Assembly: GCA_963920575.1 (NCBI GenBank)
Contig: OY986966.1
Span: 28,344,581-28,408,580, forward strand
Direction: 5' to 3'
Length of the DNA stretch: 64,000 nt
DNA from: Narthecium ossifragum
Lineage: Eukaryota; Streptophyta; Magnoliopsida; Dioscoreales; Nartheciaceae
This document shows positions 32,865 through 44,362 of the stretch, in pieces; position 1 is the stretch's first letter, and every line of letters starts with the position of its first letter. The translations under genes and the position numbers were made by a program. A model generated the notes under the pieces. The model saw only the letters and a list, made by a program, of their open reading frames with translations. It did no database searches and was not told where the DNA came from.

Positions 32865-35800
32865 ATGGCTTCCAAAGCCTTCTCCAAATCTCTCCTTCCT
32901 TTATATCGCTTCTTCCTTAGAAGGCTCACCAATCCTCTCTTCTTCCAAAGGAGAAGCTCCCATGCAAGCCACGTAAAGTTCCAGAGATCATGCCCTCCTC
33001 TTGACGAGCTCTCCAGCAAGACGCTGGTGTTCGACGTCGAGGGGGGGCTGCTGAGGTCCTCTTCCACCTTCCCCTACTTCATGCTCGTGGCCTTGGAGGC
33101 AGGAGGGTACCTCAGGGGACTTCTCCTCCTCTTTCTGTACCCATTTCTTCTATGCTTGCTTAGCCAGGAGGCTGCTCTTAGGGCTGTGATTATGGTGTGC
33201 TTCTGTGGATTAAGGGTGGAGAGCTTTAGGGTTGGGAGGGCAGTGCTGCCAAAGTTCTTCTTGGAGGATGTTGGGCTTGAAGGGTTTGAAGTGTTGAGGA
33301 GGGGAGGGAAGAGGGTGTGTGTGACTTGCATGCCCAGGGTCATGGTGGAGTGGTTTCTTAAGGAGTACATGGAGGTGGAGGTGGTGTTGGGAAGGGAGTT
33401 GAAGGTCTTTGGTGGATTCTACTCTGGACTCATGGAGGAGGTGGGCATGGTCATTAAGTATGCAGGAGGAGGAGAGGTGGTTGCGTTTGGAAGCTGCTCC
33501 AAATCTCTCCACCATGTTTGCTTCTCTCATTGCAAGGTGAGTCATCATGAGCTTTTCCTAGAATAAAAAATAACACTAGCTTCTTCTAATTAATTATATG
33601 TATACTATTTTAGTATTTTATATAGACGTAAATTTGGATGTAATTAAATATGTCATGATGGTGCAATGCATCGCACGCCATTGAATACCACTTATCTGTA
33701 TTATTTATCAATGCACGCCATGCAAATTTAAATTCGTAAATAAACTTTTTGATCCGGCTCTCTTTTGACACGTGGTTAATTTTATTCTGAACTAAGAAAT
33801 TTTATTTTAGATTTTAAAAATAATTTTATAATAATTACTTGAAATAAGAAAAAATAGAACGGAGAATGAAAATAACTTTATAATGATTACTTAGAATAAG
33901 GAAAATGATGTTTAGAGTTAAGGGGTGAAATAAGTAGTGAATTTAAGAATATTCTCCTCTTAATCAGGTTAAAACAGAACGGAGGTTGGGTCCATTTGAC
34001 ATCTCGAGATGTTGACGGATCCCACGGATCGGGGATCCGGCGGATGGATGGATTCCGCTGGCGTTTGAATATGGCACGGGATCCCGTGGAGATCCGTGGT
34101 ATCCATTCAAACGGACCCTGTCAGAGACTCAGAGTACCCCCCACCCTATCCCGTTATCACCCTCAATCCAAAAACAAGTCTATAAATTTTTAATGAGTTC
34201 AAATAAAAAATTTGAACGTAAATGGCAGACATATATAATCGTAAAAAGAAATTTCATGATAATAAGTAGAGATTACATTTCTAATGAATTGATGATCCAA
34301 AATATCAAAAGAGTTACACATTTACCCACGCCATGCCATCCCTACTGCGGGCTGGCTTTCACGCACAAGTATTCCTTTGCATGCAAGGCAAGAAAGGTTT
34401 TTAAATAAGGGATCTAATGTTAGAAGGTGATACCGTGATAGTATCACCTCAATCTAAGTCAAATCGTGTTGATAATGACTGTTGGTAGACTTGCAACTCT
34501 TATATATAGCTATAGATGCTAAAAATCTAGATGATTGGAACATGAGATTCAAATAGATGACTAATTGGTATGATCGTACGATGAAAACAGAACTCTAATC
34601 CTAAATCTATAACAAAACCATAATCGCTAATGAAGTGCAGGAACCAAACCCATGTGATAACAAACATTTCGACAGTGACCTTTGTTTGGAATATTTAGTC
34701 CAGTTTGGTATGGGGTTAGAAAAAATAGGGTTAAGAGGGGATAAGATTAGATGGAGTTAGAAAAAATGAGGTTAAGGAATGGGGATAAAAAAAAATAGAG
34801 TGATGATGTTTGGATAAAAAATGAAGATAAGGGGGATAAAGTGGAGTTATCCCCCCTATCCCTCAACCAAACAAAGGCATTAGCTTCTACTACTTAGCAC
34901 AATCACAAATCAGATTTATTTGATTGGCCTATTATGTTAATTAAGAAATTGACCAACATCTCGAGAGTCTTTCTACGACTCCATTTTGATCTATAGGGCC
35001 AAACTCTAGCTAGCTGATGACCTCACATTATAGTTGGGATATCGAAGGCTTTGATCAACTTAATTCAGCCATGAGTCGCTATTAACAACTAATTTTGACG
35101 GTGGTTAAAGATATATAGGGTAAGACGAAGGACAGGAATAGAAGAGGAGACATGCATGTTCTTATAGGACAAGAAGTTTTGGGGTCCAATAGCATTAAAG
35201 CCTAGATGATCCACAATACAATAGTATATATTAATGGACATATATGTTTCGTGTAATCACACTTTTCAATCAATGTAAATCAATCTATGAATCAAGGGTA
35301 ATTTGATCAGTATTTTCTGGATGAGTCAAAATAGATATAGATATCATCATTATATGAGGTTATGCTTATAAGTGAAACTTTTATTGTCCAACATGACCGA
35401 AGAATGTCCTAGGTGGAGCCTATATGACACCTATGTGCCATGATAATCCTAAATTGAAGGGGGTTTAGTGGGAGGGAGTTATTGAGTGATTATTGGGGTG
35501 GGGTTGGTGGTTACTCTGTCATGTGACAAGGGGCAGGGGCGGATCTAGCCTTGGGCTAGACCAGGCTGTAGCCCGGGTGGCCCAGCAGAGAAGCCTGTGA
35601 GGTATAGTCTCAGCCCATGTAAAACCCAAATAGTCCAGCTGTCCAGCCCAGTTAGCCCTTCAGTCTAAACCAGTAACCCAGCCCATGCCCTTCAATCCAA
35701 ACCAGTAACCCAGTCCATGACCAACTCCTTCCACTCTAGGCTCTAGCTATTAGCTCACATGTATGCAATATTGATAATAATGCCTAATACCCTTTCCCTT

Positions 35801-37351
35801 GGCCTATGATTCAATTAAACCCCCATTTGTTATTGCGACGTCTTCCATGGTCGATGGTCCTCTTCAAGGGTTCCGCAAAAGCTTTATCACATTGAATTAA
35901 ACCCTCCCTTGGCATTTACCCTTCCCCTTGGCCTTCCTATTATTCGATTAAATCCTTTGAAAGGTCTTCGATGGCCGGTGTTTCCCTTTTGCGAAGATCT
36001 ATTGCATCGAATCGAAAGGTGAGTTCTTTATATATAATAAAATTATATCGATTATACAATATCTGATCCTTTGTTAGGATTTATCTTTAGTTTAATAGCT
36101 TAGGCTTAGCAGACTAAAATTTTTTAAGGATAGTAGCAGTCAAGCAAGCTATTACAAGCTATTTAATCCTTCAATCTGTTGTTCCCTTTTTTATGAGCAT
36201 ATATTAGCTAGAGGTTGGTTTTTTTGACTATAAAGTTTCATTAGAGCACTAGCTCAGGCGAACTTTTAATCCTGGATCCGCCCCTACAAGAGGCACAATT
36301 AATATATATATATATATATATATATATGGTTGAACAACCTTATTAATATGGTTGAACAACCTTATTAATACATTTTCCAAATCGCTAAACATTAATTAAA
36401 ATAGAGCTTAATCCGATCTATTGGTGATTCTGTAACTAATTCGGTGCATTCTAATAGGAGGTCTACTTGGTGAGTCAAGCTGAGAAGAAGGGCTGGCGAC
36501 CGTTGCCCAGAGGAAGGTACCCAAAACCCCTTGTATTCCATGATGGCAGGCTGGCCTTCAGGCCAACACCACTCGCCACACTAGCCATGTTTGCATGGCT
36601 ACCTCTGGGCTTTCCCTTGTCCATTTTCAGAATGCTCGTCTTCCTCTTGCTCCCCTACGACATGTCCATTCCCATCGGAGCCCTCACCGGCATGAAGTCG
36701 AGGGTCATTTCGTCGAACACCTCCACCGTGCCCACCGCCGAGGAAAGAAGGCGGCGGAAATCAACCTCCGGCCACCTCTACGTATGCAACCACAGAACCC
36801 TCCTGGACCCCATTTACATCTCGGCGTCGTTAAACAAGCAGGTGACAGCAGTTACATACAGTCTCAGCCCATTCACCGAGCTGATAGCTCCGATCAGAAC
36901 GGTGAGGCTGACTCGAAACAAGGACAATGACCGCAACAAGATGGCGAAGCTCCTGCAGGAAGGGGACATTGTAGTGTGCCCAGAAGGCACCACTTGCAGA
37001 GAACCATATATTCTCCGGTTCAGCCCCCTGTTCGCCGAGCTGACTGACTGGGTGATCCCGGTGGCATTGATCACAAGGGTGACCATGTTCTACGGCACGA
37101 CGGCGAGCGGCGTGAAGGCTCTGGACCCTCTCTATCTTTTGATGAATCCGTGGCCGGAGTATGATATAGAGTTCCTGGAGAAGATATCGACGGCCAGTGG
37201 TCAGAGCAGCAGCTATGAAGCAGCCAATCGTGTCCAAAGAGAGCTCGGAAAGGTGTTACAGTTTGAATGCACAGCTTTAACCAGGAAAGATAAGTACCTC
37301 ATGCTTGCAGGCAATGAAGGAATAGTAGCAACTGAACCCAAGAAACAGTGA
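32865..37351 (+). CDS. GPAT: Glycerol-3-phosphate acyltransferase, land-plant type, copy B (521 aa)
   Basis: Paralogue of copy A with the same single phase-0 intron: exon 1 is 32865-33536 (CAAG|GTGAGT) and exon 2 is 36458-37351 (AATAG|GAGGTC). The HAD-like domain has LVFDVEGGLLRSSSTFPYFM, again without the DxD phosphatase signature. The acyltransferase domain has NHRTLLD, CPEGTTCREP and WVIPVAL. The N-terminus carries an Arg/Ser-rich stretch (FFLRRLTNP, FFQRRSSHAS), unlike copy A. The likely reaction is acyl-CoA to glycerol-3-phosphate at the ER for extracellular lipid assembly, by family. The intron is 2.9 kb, swollen by at least three insertions. Both copies appear intact. Confidence 0.93.
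33745..33990. mobile_element. AT-rich MITE-like insertion in GPAT-B intron
   Basis: Related to 15957-16200: both share TTTATAATAATTACTT, an AAAATGATGTTTA-like block and a GGTGAAATAAGTAGTG-like block, in the same order. No coding sequence. Confidence 0.5.
34702..34878. mobile_element. MITE-like element in GPAT-B intron
   Basis: Starts AGTTTGGTATGGGGTTAG and ends with CAACCAAAC, an imperfect inverted repeat. It resembles the element in the copy A intron (11541-11712), including GGGTTAGAAAA and GTTATCC near the right end. Confidence 0.55.
35536..36284. mobile_element. 749-bp GGGCGGA-ended element in GPAT-B intron
   Basis: Ends GGGGCGGATCTAGCCTTG and TCCTGGATCCGCCCC. The flanks ACAAGGGGCA (35526-35535) and ACAAGAGGCA (36286-36295) form a 10-bp duplication with one mismatch. 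Same family as 19200-19495. The interior carries a duplicated segment containing CCAAACCAGTAACCCAG-like words, and no protein. Confidence 0.7.
36299..36327. repeat. (AT)n microsatellite
   Basis: Short AT dinucleotide tract, followed by a duplicated ATGGTTGAACAACCTTATTA. Confidence 0.9.
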
Positions 37352-37500
37352 TGGAGGAGATGGATTCAGTCGGTAGTAGTAAAAATACCTAAAGAGCTTT
37401 GTCGTACAATGTATGTATGTTTCTTTTTCTTCTTCTATTTTTATGAGACGAGCCAAGTAGGCTAATTAAAAAGGAGTTCTGACATGTACCCAAATGTCCA

Positions 37501-37583
37501 CCGTTGGATTGAACCGGGCACGCATCCCGGTTCAATCCAACGGTGGAGATTCGTGTACATGGATACATCTCATGTACACGAAT
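37501..37583. repeat. Double-hairpin foldback element, copy 2
   Basis: Hairpin 1 (37501-37543) has the arm CCGTTGGATTGAACCGGG, a 7-base loop and the complementary arm. Hairpin 2 (about 37549-37583) has the arm ATTCGTGTACATG and complement. It lies 150 bp past the GPAT-B stop. Confidence 0.85.
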
Positions 37584-37619
37584 CTTTTTCCATTAAAAAG
37601 TTATTATAACTAAATGCTA

Positions 37620-37940
37620 TCAATCAGCACGGTCCCCACTCACTAGACCAGGTAAACACCCTACCAGTCCGACGACTCGCATGAGCTACAACATCTACTC
37701 TAGTGTTACAAGCTTTCAAAACAAAAAGGAAAAGTACACACTCAAGTTTAAGAGCATAGACTCAGATATCTCTGGCCATTCCCTTTAGATCCAGTGACCA
37801 CCCCCTCAACCCATTTAGAATTTGAATAGCACTCAAAGAATCTGATTCCACAATTAATGAAGTCACCCCCACCTCACTGGTCATCTTCAGCACCTCCAAA
37901 ATAACCTCCATCTCACCTTAAAGAAATGAGTTAACTGTTA
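37620..37940 (-). mobile_element. LINE RNase H fragment, minus strand
   Basis: Minus-strand translation gives GEMEVILEVLKM, then LIVESDSLSAIQILNGLRGW and DLKGMARDI. After an in-frame TGA it continues VDVVAHASRRTGRVFTWSSE. These match the RNase H-like domain of the LINE at 51878-52713. It is short and dead. No target duplication was identified. Confidence 0.75.
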
Positions 37941-38460
37941 TCGGCCGTCCAAAAGCCTAAGCTTCCTCCATTGAAAAAAGATTGCTGATCTTATTCCCTT
38001 TTCGTATCTAAAACAGATGATAAAAACTAGCAATATCAACAAGAAAATCTGAATCTCACTCGGTCAAAAAAGAAAAGGCACATAAATACTAGATTTTCTG
38101 ATTAAAAGATAGGATTCTATAATGTTACATTTAGCAAAAAGAATAATAGTAACATCAGTCATTGTGGGGCATATACAAATACGAGGGTAATGCTAGCAAA
38201 AAAGTTCTCACACTCTGTTTCTCTCAAGAGTGTCCTTTAAAAGATCCAAAATCAGCAAGAGCATTCACAAGAAACAACTTAACAAGCTGCTCCCTCGACC
38301 ATGTCAATCCCATGAATAGTTATCCATCCAAGCAATCTAGAAAAGGGATCTAAGATGTTAGAAAATAAATCCAACATTGATTAGAACTTTATATAGGATT
38401 TTGAGTTTAATTAGAGTTTGATTAGAAAATTAAAATTAGAGTCTTAGTTTTGTTTAAAAC

Positions 38461-38462
<2 letters not shown>

Positions 38463-38511
<49 letters not shown>
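38463..38511. repeat. (AT)n microsatellite
   Basis: About 48 bp of AT dinucleotide. Confidence 0.95.
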
Positions 38512-38513
<2 letters not shown>

Positions 38514-38795
38514 CAGTATGAGTCCTGTTGCTTTAATTGAGATTAGAGATAAATAAAAGCTGTTACTTTAGAGAGGAAAAAGGCTACAGAGTTATCTCCT
38601 TGAGATGCATTTATCTTCCCTGTTTCGTCCTATAGTGCTCTTTCTCTCTTCTCAAGTACTCTCTTTCTACCGTAGTATTCTCCCCCCAGTATTTCCACCT
38701 CTCCGCAATTATAACACAAGCCTCCCTCGGTATGCCAACTCTTCAACTTCACAACATCAAGGTCAAGGACTCAAAATCGCCTATTACACGAGCTC

Positions 38796-41700
38796 TCAGC
38801 TGACTGGGCTCTGAACCTCTTTGCCCATTGTTGCATAGCCAACAAAATAATGTGGTATAAACTGGGAGTAGATCGGCTGTCCATAAGGGCTGTAATCCAG
38901 AATTCTCCAGCATGCTTTTGATCCCTTTGTAGCAGTTGAATCCAGATGAATGCTTTTAGGCAGCTGGGAAGATTCTACTATTGATAGCCCCAGTTCACAT
39001 CGGGAACCTTGGTAGTTGGCGTCCAGATCTGTGTTCACATTTTTCATGAAGTCCTCCTTTACCAAGTCAATGTCTGGGAAGCTGCCCTTTTTGGATGACA
39101 AGCCCCAATAGAATACAACATTAGGCTCTGCCACACTGTGATCAACATACTCATTAGGATTGGGATCACAGTAACCTTGCACAACCTCAAGCTGCAGGAA
39201 AGGCAAAAGGGCAGACATTAGATAAAATACAGAAGAAAAACCAAACATATCGGGTTAAATAGTGAGATCGAACAATATAGCTACAATCACTAGAGCAGTA
39301 CAAAAAAGGGTATGGAAGATGATAACCTTGAGCAGAAGACCACGAAATCGAGACTTCACCCAGCCCACCCAGTCTCGTAATTCATCACCATCATGAGCAC
39401 CAAGGAAAATCCGGACAAAATGAGAATACCTTTGTGTATAAGGAAAAGGTTCGAAAAGACAGCTCCATCCAAAATCTGGCCTACCAAGTTCCTGCAGTGA
39501 AATCCAATGCGAATCTTTTTTTTAATGTAAAAAAGATTAATGATTGGAGCATCTTGGGACATCCAGAAGATCTAAAACAACTCAACAGGTTTACACAAGA
39601 GCAAAGTTGAGAACACAAGGAGCGAAAAATGATAAAGGTAGTCAATGCATCCGTGAAATTGTAATTATTGACTTACCCTGGTAACAGAATATGCGCGGAG
39701 GAATTCTGCCATGATTTTACTGAAGGTACTCCTTGTGATGTTTGACTTGCACCAATCAAATGGGCTACAAGGCATCATTATAGGCATAAGAGAGCGGCAA
39801 TCAGGCTGTCTATATGGCATCGAGCTATTTTGCAGTATCACTGGATTAGGCCAATGCCAGTATGAGAAGCTCTCAAAGAAAATTGATATCAAAGAGCTGA
39901 TGCTTGCAGTGGGATTTCCCTGGCAAACATAAGCTACAAGAATTGCCAAGTGAATTCCTCCAAGAAAGCCAAGTAACTGCACGGTCACGTCAATGTTACC
40001 ACGAATTTATCAAAGTGATATAACCATGAATTTATATCACAAACAAAGTCTGAGTATGTTAAGATTTAACAAACAGTAAGACAATAAATAACATGATAAA
40101 GGTACCTAAACACTCACATGAGAATAAATACCACGCCTTCTAGCCCAAAATTTAATGCACCGCAGCACAGATTGGAAATTCTGCAAGAGAATCACGACTG
40201 TAACCACAAGAAATGCATGCAAGGGAAACTAATAGCAATTAGAAATCAAAGACACTAGCTTCTTGATCTAGACCAGTATAATGTGATAGCAAGAAATGGC
40301 TTATACAACTTCTTCTTCAAGAAGACAAGAATACAAGAGAATATATAAAGAGTGAGATGAGGCAATAACTTGGCAACTAATTGAGACAAAATAAGACCAA
40401 AGCAATATTGCACAATCCAAAAGCCAAAAACTAGTTTCCATTAAAGATTTCCATGAAATTTACTAGGGATGTCAGTCATCTCGCCATATTTACACGAGAA
40501 CTAAAGACCTCCTGATATTAAAGTTTGTAAAAGCTACTGAAGATGTTTAGTATCGTGAAAAGCACACATACATCCTAAGAATAAGTAGCTTTATGTAGGC
40601 TATGAGGACAACTCAAGGCTAAGATGAGGTTTTATAGCTGAAAGCAACAAGAAGGAAGAGAGAATATATCTATAGGGTTAGCACATTTAGAACCAGCATA
40701 TCCGCTGTAGCATGCCAACATACAGATCACTCAGACACCACAACAGTAACTCAGCATAAAGGGTATGAACCATTAAATCAAAACTTTTGCTCTGGAGAGA
40801 CAGTGTTGCATGTCAAGATACAGATCACTCTACACGAACAACACTAACTTAGCAGAAAGTGTTTGAACCATTAAATAAGAACTCCTGCTTCGGAGAAACA
40901 GCGTCGCATGCCAACATACAAATCCCTATGATCCCAACATCACTAACTTAGCAAAAAGGATCTGAACCATTAACTCAGAATTTCTGCGTCCAAAACACAG
41001 TGTGGAATATCAGTGAGAAAATAATGGAAGAACATATTCAAACTAATACCTTTAGATTTGGCACCAATTGACAGATGCGTACATTAGCACGCACTCCAGA
41101 AAGGCTTCTCCAGCTGGTTTCATTAGCTATTACCAAGGAGGAATCAAAGAGATTTAGATTCTGCAAATTCAAAGTGAACAGTGATTAAGAATTTGAAGCA
41201 TGAATATAAAGCATACAGACGGATCTAATACTGCTCTAACATATTCGCAAAAGAAAAAAAAAACAAATTGGAGCTTCAAACCAAACATTACCACTTAACA
41301 ATTACAATCAATTAACATGAAACAAACATTACGCTACAATAAAAGACAGTAAAGTGCGTGAGTTCAATGCTTTAACTAGTTGATACGCGCCTTATTTAGA
41401 TAAAGAAGAAAAAAACTTCTTCAACGTTCCCACTCAGAAAAAAACTATTTTCCATATTCATAAGCATCAATGTTCTTGTTTGCACAAATCATGAACTTAA
41501 TACTTAGTAACCTTAAAGAGTACCTACATCAGGAATAGAGACAGCTTGAATCTGGGCATATGGAAAATCGATGGAGATTCCATTCAACTTAAATCGCATT
41601 AAGGGGATTTTGGCACTCTTGACACACTGAACCTCGGATACTTCTGGCCTGCTTTGAAGCATATTCCGCAGAACAATGAAAAAGTCCTCCTGTCCATGAA

Positions 41701-43228
41701 GAATCACCAAAAGTCATGCTACCTTGGAAACTTTTGAAATGTAGTGAACACTGCAAGATAACAGAAACGGACCTCCATGGACGCAAAATAGGGACCAACA
41801 CATAAAGCATCTATATCAGAATCAGATCCATGAACCTGAAAAGACCAGAAAAAACCCAAGATATAGCATACAAGCATAAACAAAAAAAAAAAAACACCAT
41901 AGCCGAGATGATCATTCAGAAAATATGCTTGTAATCATCAAAAAAGAAACGATTCTAAATCTGCAGGAAAAGCAAACTCAAACGATAACAATATATAGGG
42001 TACTAGCACAAAAAGGATGCTTACTCCTAGACCATATGAACCGTAGGCCAAAATTGTTGCACTTGAGTTAGCAATCACTTCCTTGGAAAGTTGGCGTTGC
42101 CATGCAACTTTCTTAACCCATTTAACAACAATCTGCAACAACAAACATTCAACACCATATCTCAATTAGTGAATGATGAAAGAAACTAGCACAAAACAGA
42201 ATTCAAGGATATATACACAAGGAGACAAATACGGAAGCATATACAAGCTAACAAGTTCATAAGAAAAATTTATCCTCCAGAACTGTTTTACTAAATACTT
42301 TGAAGTAAAGCGAAACTATCACTCTAATAGGTAATGTAGGAAATCTTTTATCTTTCATAAATCCAATACCTCATAAGAAGCCTAACAACTTACATCCTTT
42401 AACTAAAAAACACACAGACAATGACGACACAAAGAATACACGGGTTCATTTTTCATTAAGAGCAAACACCAGTATGATAACATGACTTTATTAGAACAAG
42501 AAATAGAGGACCATCTTAACTCTGTAACATCGTGGCCAATGACGAATTAGCATAATTCCGCTCATACTGCATAATATACTGCACCTCAATAAAGTATGAC
42601 ACCAAGAAGTGTGCAAATTGAGGAGATTTATTTGAAGCCATCTGTTTGGAGCTTCAGACCAGATCCAAAATCCATCACATCTAAATCTAAAGGCAATTCA
42701 TAACACGTCCGATTAAGGTCCTACCTCCACCTCAATTGAAAAATCGCATTTCTCAAAAGTTAATCCGAATGTGCGCTTTTAAAAACAGAAATACCTTCTT
42801 AAGTTGATCGATGACATCTTTCCTCTTCATCTCCTCATCCGGCGTCGGCACCAATCCCTCGTTCGCCATGAACTATTCCCAATCCATCAACAAAACCACG
42901 CATTAAGCACCAAAGAAACGATTCAATTCTCCAAATATCCAACCGAAACCGAACAAGAACGGCTAAAACAACTAACCTGGAGAAGCGATTGGGTCCGTTG
43001 TTCGTCCATCCGGAACAATATAGCAGGATCGTATCGCAAGGCAAGAGGGGGAGCGACAAAGACAGGACGGGTCGCCCCGGGAATCCCGAAGCTAGGATTA
43101 CCGACGGCGAAGTACGCTGCGCCCGGCGGCGGCGGTGGCGGAGCAGAGAAGACTTGGAATCGGGGATTTACGATCTGCGCCGGCGGGGGGACGACGATCC
43201 TTCTATCGCTCGGGTTCTCATATGCCAT
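38796..43228 (-). CDS. PAPS3: Nuclear poly(A) polymerase, short PAPS3-like type (565 aa)
   Basis: Adds poly(A) tails to pre-mRNA 3' ends from ATP. Ten exons on the minus strand: 43228-42977, 42872-42795, 42132-42025, 41835-41773, 41689-41528, 41160-41050, 40180-40118, 39976-39677, 39491-39327, 39191-38796. All are GT-AG and phase 0. The nucleotidyltransferase core shows GSYGLG (141-146) and GSDSDIDAL, giving catalytic Asp153 and Asp155; the third Asp is 208 in GISIDFPYAQ. The central domain has RSLSGVRAN, CIKFWARRRG and LGFLGGIHLAILVA, and the RNA-binding domain has YSHFVRIFLG. The N-terminus is an unusual Pro-rich extension (APPPPPPGAAY). The protein ends soon after the RNA-binding domain and lacks the long basic C-terminus of PAPS1/2/4, hence the PAPS3-like call. 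Confidence 0.92.
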
Positions 43229-43267
43229 ACACCCTCCGATCGCAGATGGATGGTCGTGATCGGCGCC
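43217..43267. repeat. 51-bp inverted repeat, arm 1 (over the poly(A) polymerase start codon)
   Basis: Perfect reverse complement of 44043-44093. This arm contains the first four codons (Met-Ala-Tyr-Glu, minus strand) and about 39 bp of the leader. Confidence 0.95.
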
Positions 43268-44362
43268 GATATCGGATCGTGTGGTCGGAGTCTTTTATTA
43301 GAGTCTCCTATAAGTATGATAACAGGTCGAGATCGAGACGCAGGCTTTGGGGACTTCGGAAGACAAGGGGAGCAGAGGCGCTGTGCTTATATATATAGCT
43401 AAGAGAAGTACGTGTCACGCGTCACGCGTCACGCGCGTGTGCGGTTGGGGACTGTGAGATGGGATGGAGTTACGAAATGGACCCTTCCGGAGTTGCTTCT
43501 GTCGGAAGGTTCCTGAAGCTATCAAACGGGTCGGGTTCTGAATGGACGGGAAATGAGAATCCAAACCGCGATTATATGTTAGATTCTGGTCTGGTTACCG
43601 GATTTTTACTGTTTTGGATGAAAATAGACTGACTTCGGATCTGAGAGATAGTCATCCAACCCCGAGTCCATCAAGCTTTCGGATCTAATGGTGGTTAGTT
43701 GTGAACCTCATTTTCCGGGTCGGGTACAGATATAGTGATAAGTTTGTTGGGTCAAAATAAAAGCCCAAGCCCGGCTCCGAGATACAAGACCTGTTTCTTT
43801 GAAAAGCCGAACCAGATCCGAATATATCCTTTACGGGCTGGTTAGGGCCGAACACGCATGAATGCCAAAGCCCGACCCAAGAAAACTATTCATCAACCCC
43901 AGCCCATGGGCATAATTGGTTTTCCACTCCAACTGGGAAGAAAATGACTGGGCTTTTCTTTTCGGGCCTCTTAGCCCATGAACAAATCTAGTTCACTTTG
44001 TCCGGGTGTTCATCAAAGTCTTCCAATTTGATCACAAGGACAGGCGCCGATCACGACCATCCATCTGCGATCGGAGGGTGTATGGCATATGAGTATCTGG
44101 TACTAAAATATCTACATAAATCCTAATTCCGCAAATATTTTCATTATTAAGCTGCAACTCTGGATCCATCTCCAAATAAAACTCAACTCGAAAATACTCA
44201 AAAAATATGAAACATATAGTAGAAATTATTTCTTCATTAATTTTAAAGTTCTATAATAGAACAACTAACCAACAAGACTCAAGAAATCAACAGTCTCATA
44301 CACTCCTTTCTCAAGATCTCGAACCAAATCCCTCGATTAGAGATCTCCCGATCGAGCGAGTG
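43229..44362. promoter_or_regulatory. Upstream region of poly(A) polymerase, shared with the small membrane-protein gene
   Basis: Contains a GTCACGC triplet repeat (about 43413-43436) and dispersed-repeat-like GGGTCGGGT/CGGATC sequence at 43530-44030. Arm 2 of the 51-bp inverted repeat lies here. There is no other gene. Confidence 0.5.
44043..44093. repeat. 51-bp inverted repeat, arm 2
   Basis: Perfect inverted copy of 43217-43267, 775 bp away. On the plus strand it carries ATGGCATATGAG, the start of the poly(A) polymerase reading frame, but no open frame of note follows. Confidence 0.95.

Larger units (their letters stand above)
37352..38795. other. Intergenic DNA between convergent GPAT-B and poly(A) polymerase genes
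   Basis: Contains the second double-hairpin element, a LINE RNase H fragment and an (AT)n tract at about 38463-38511. No host gene is visible. Confidence 0.6.
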
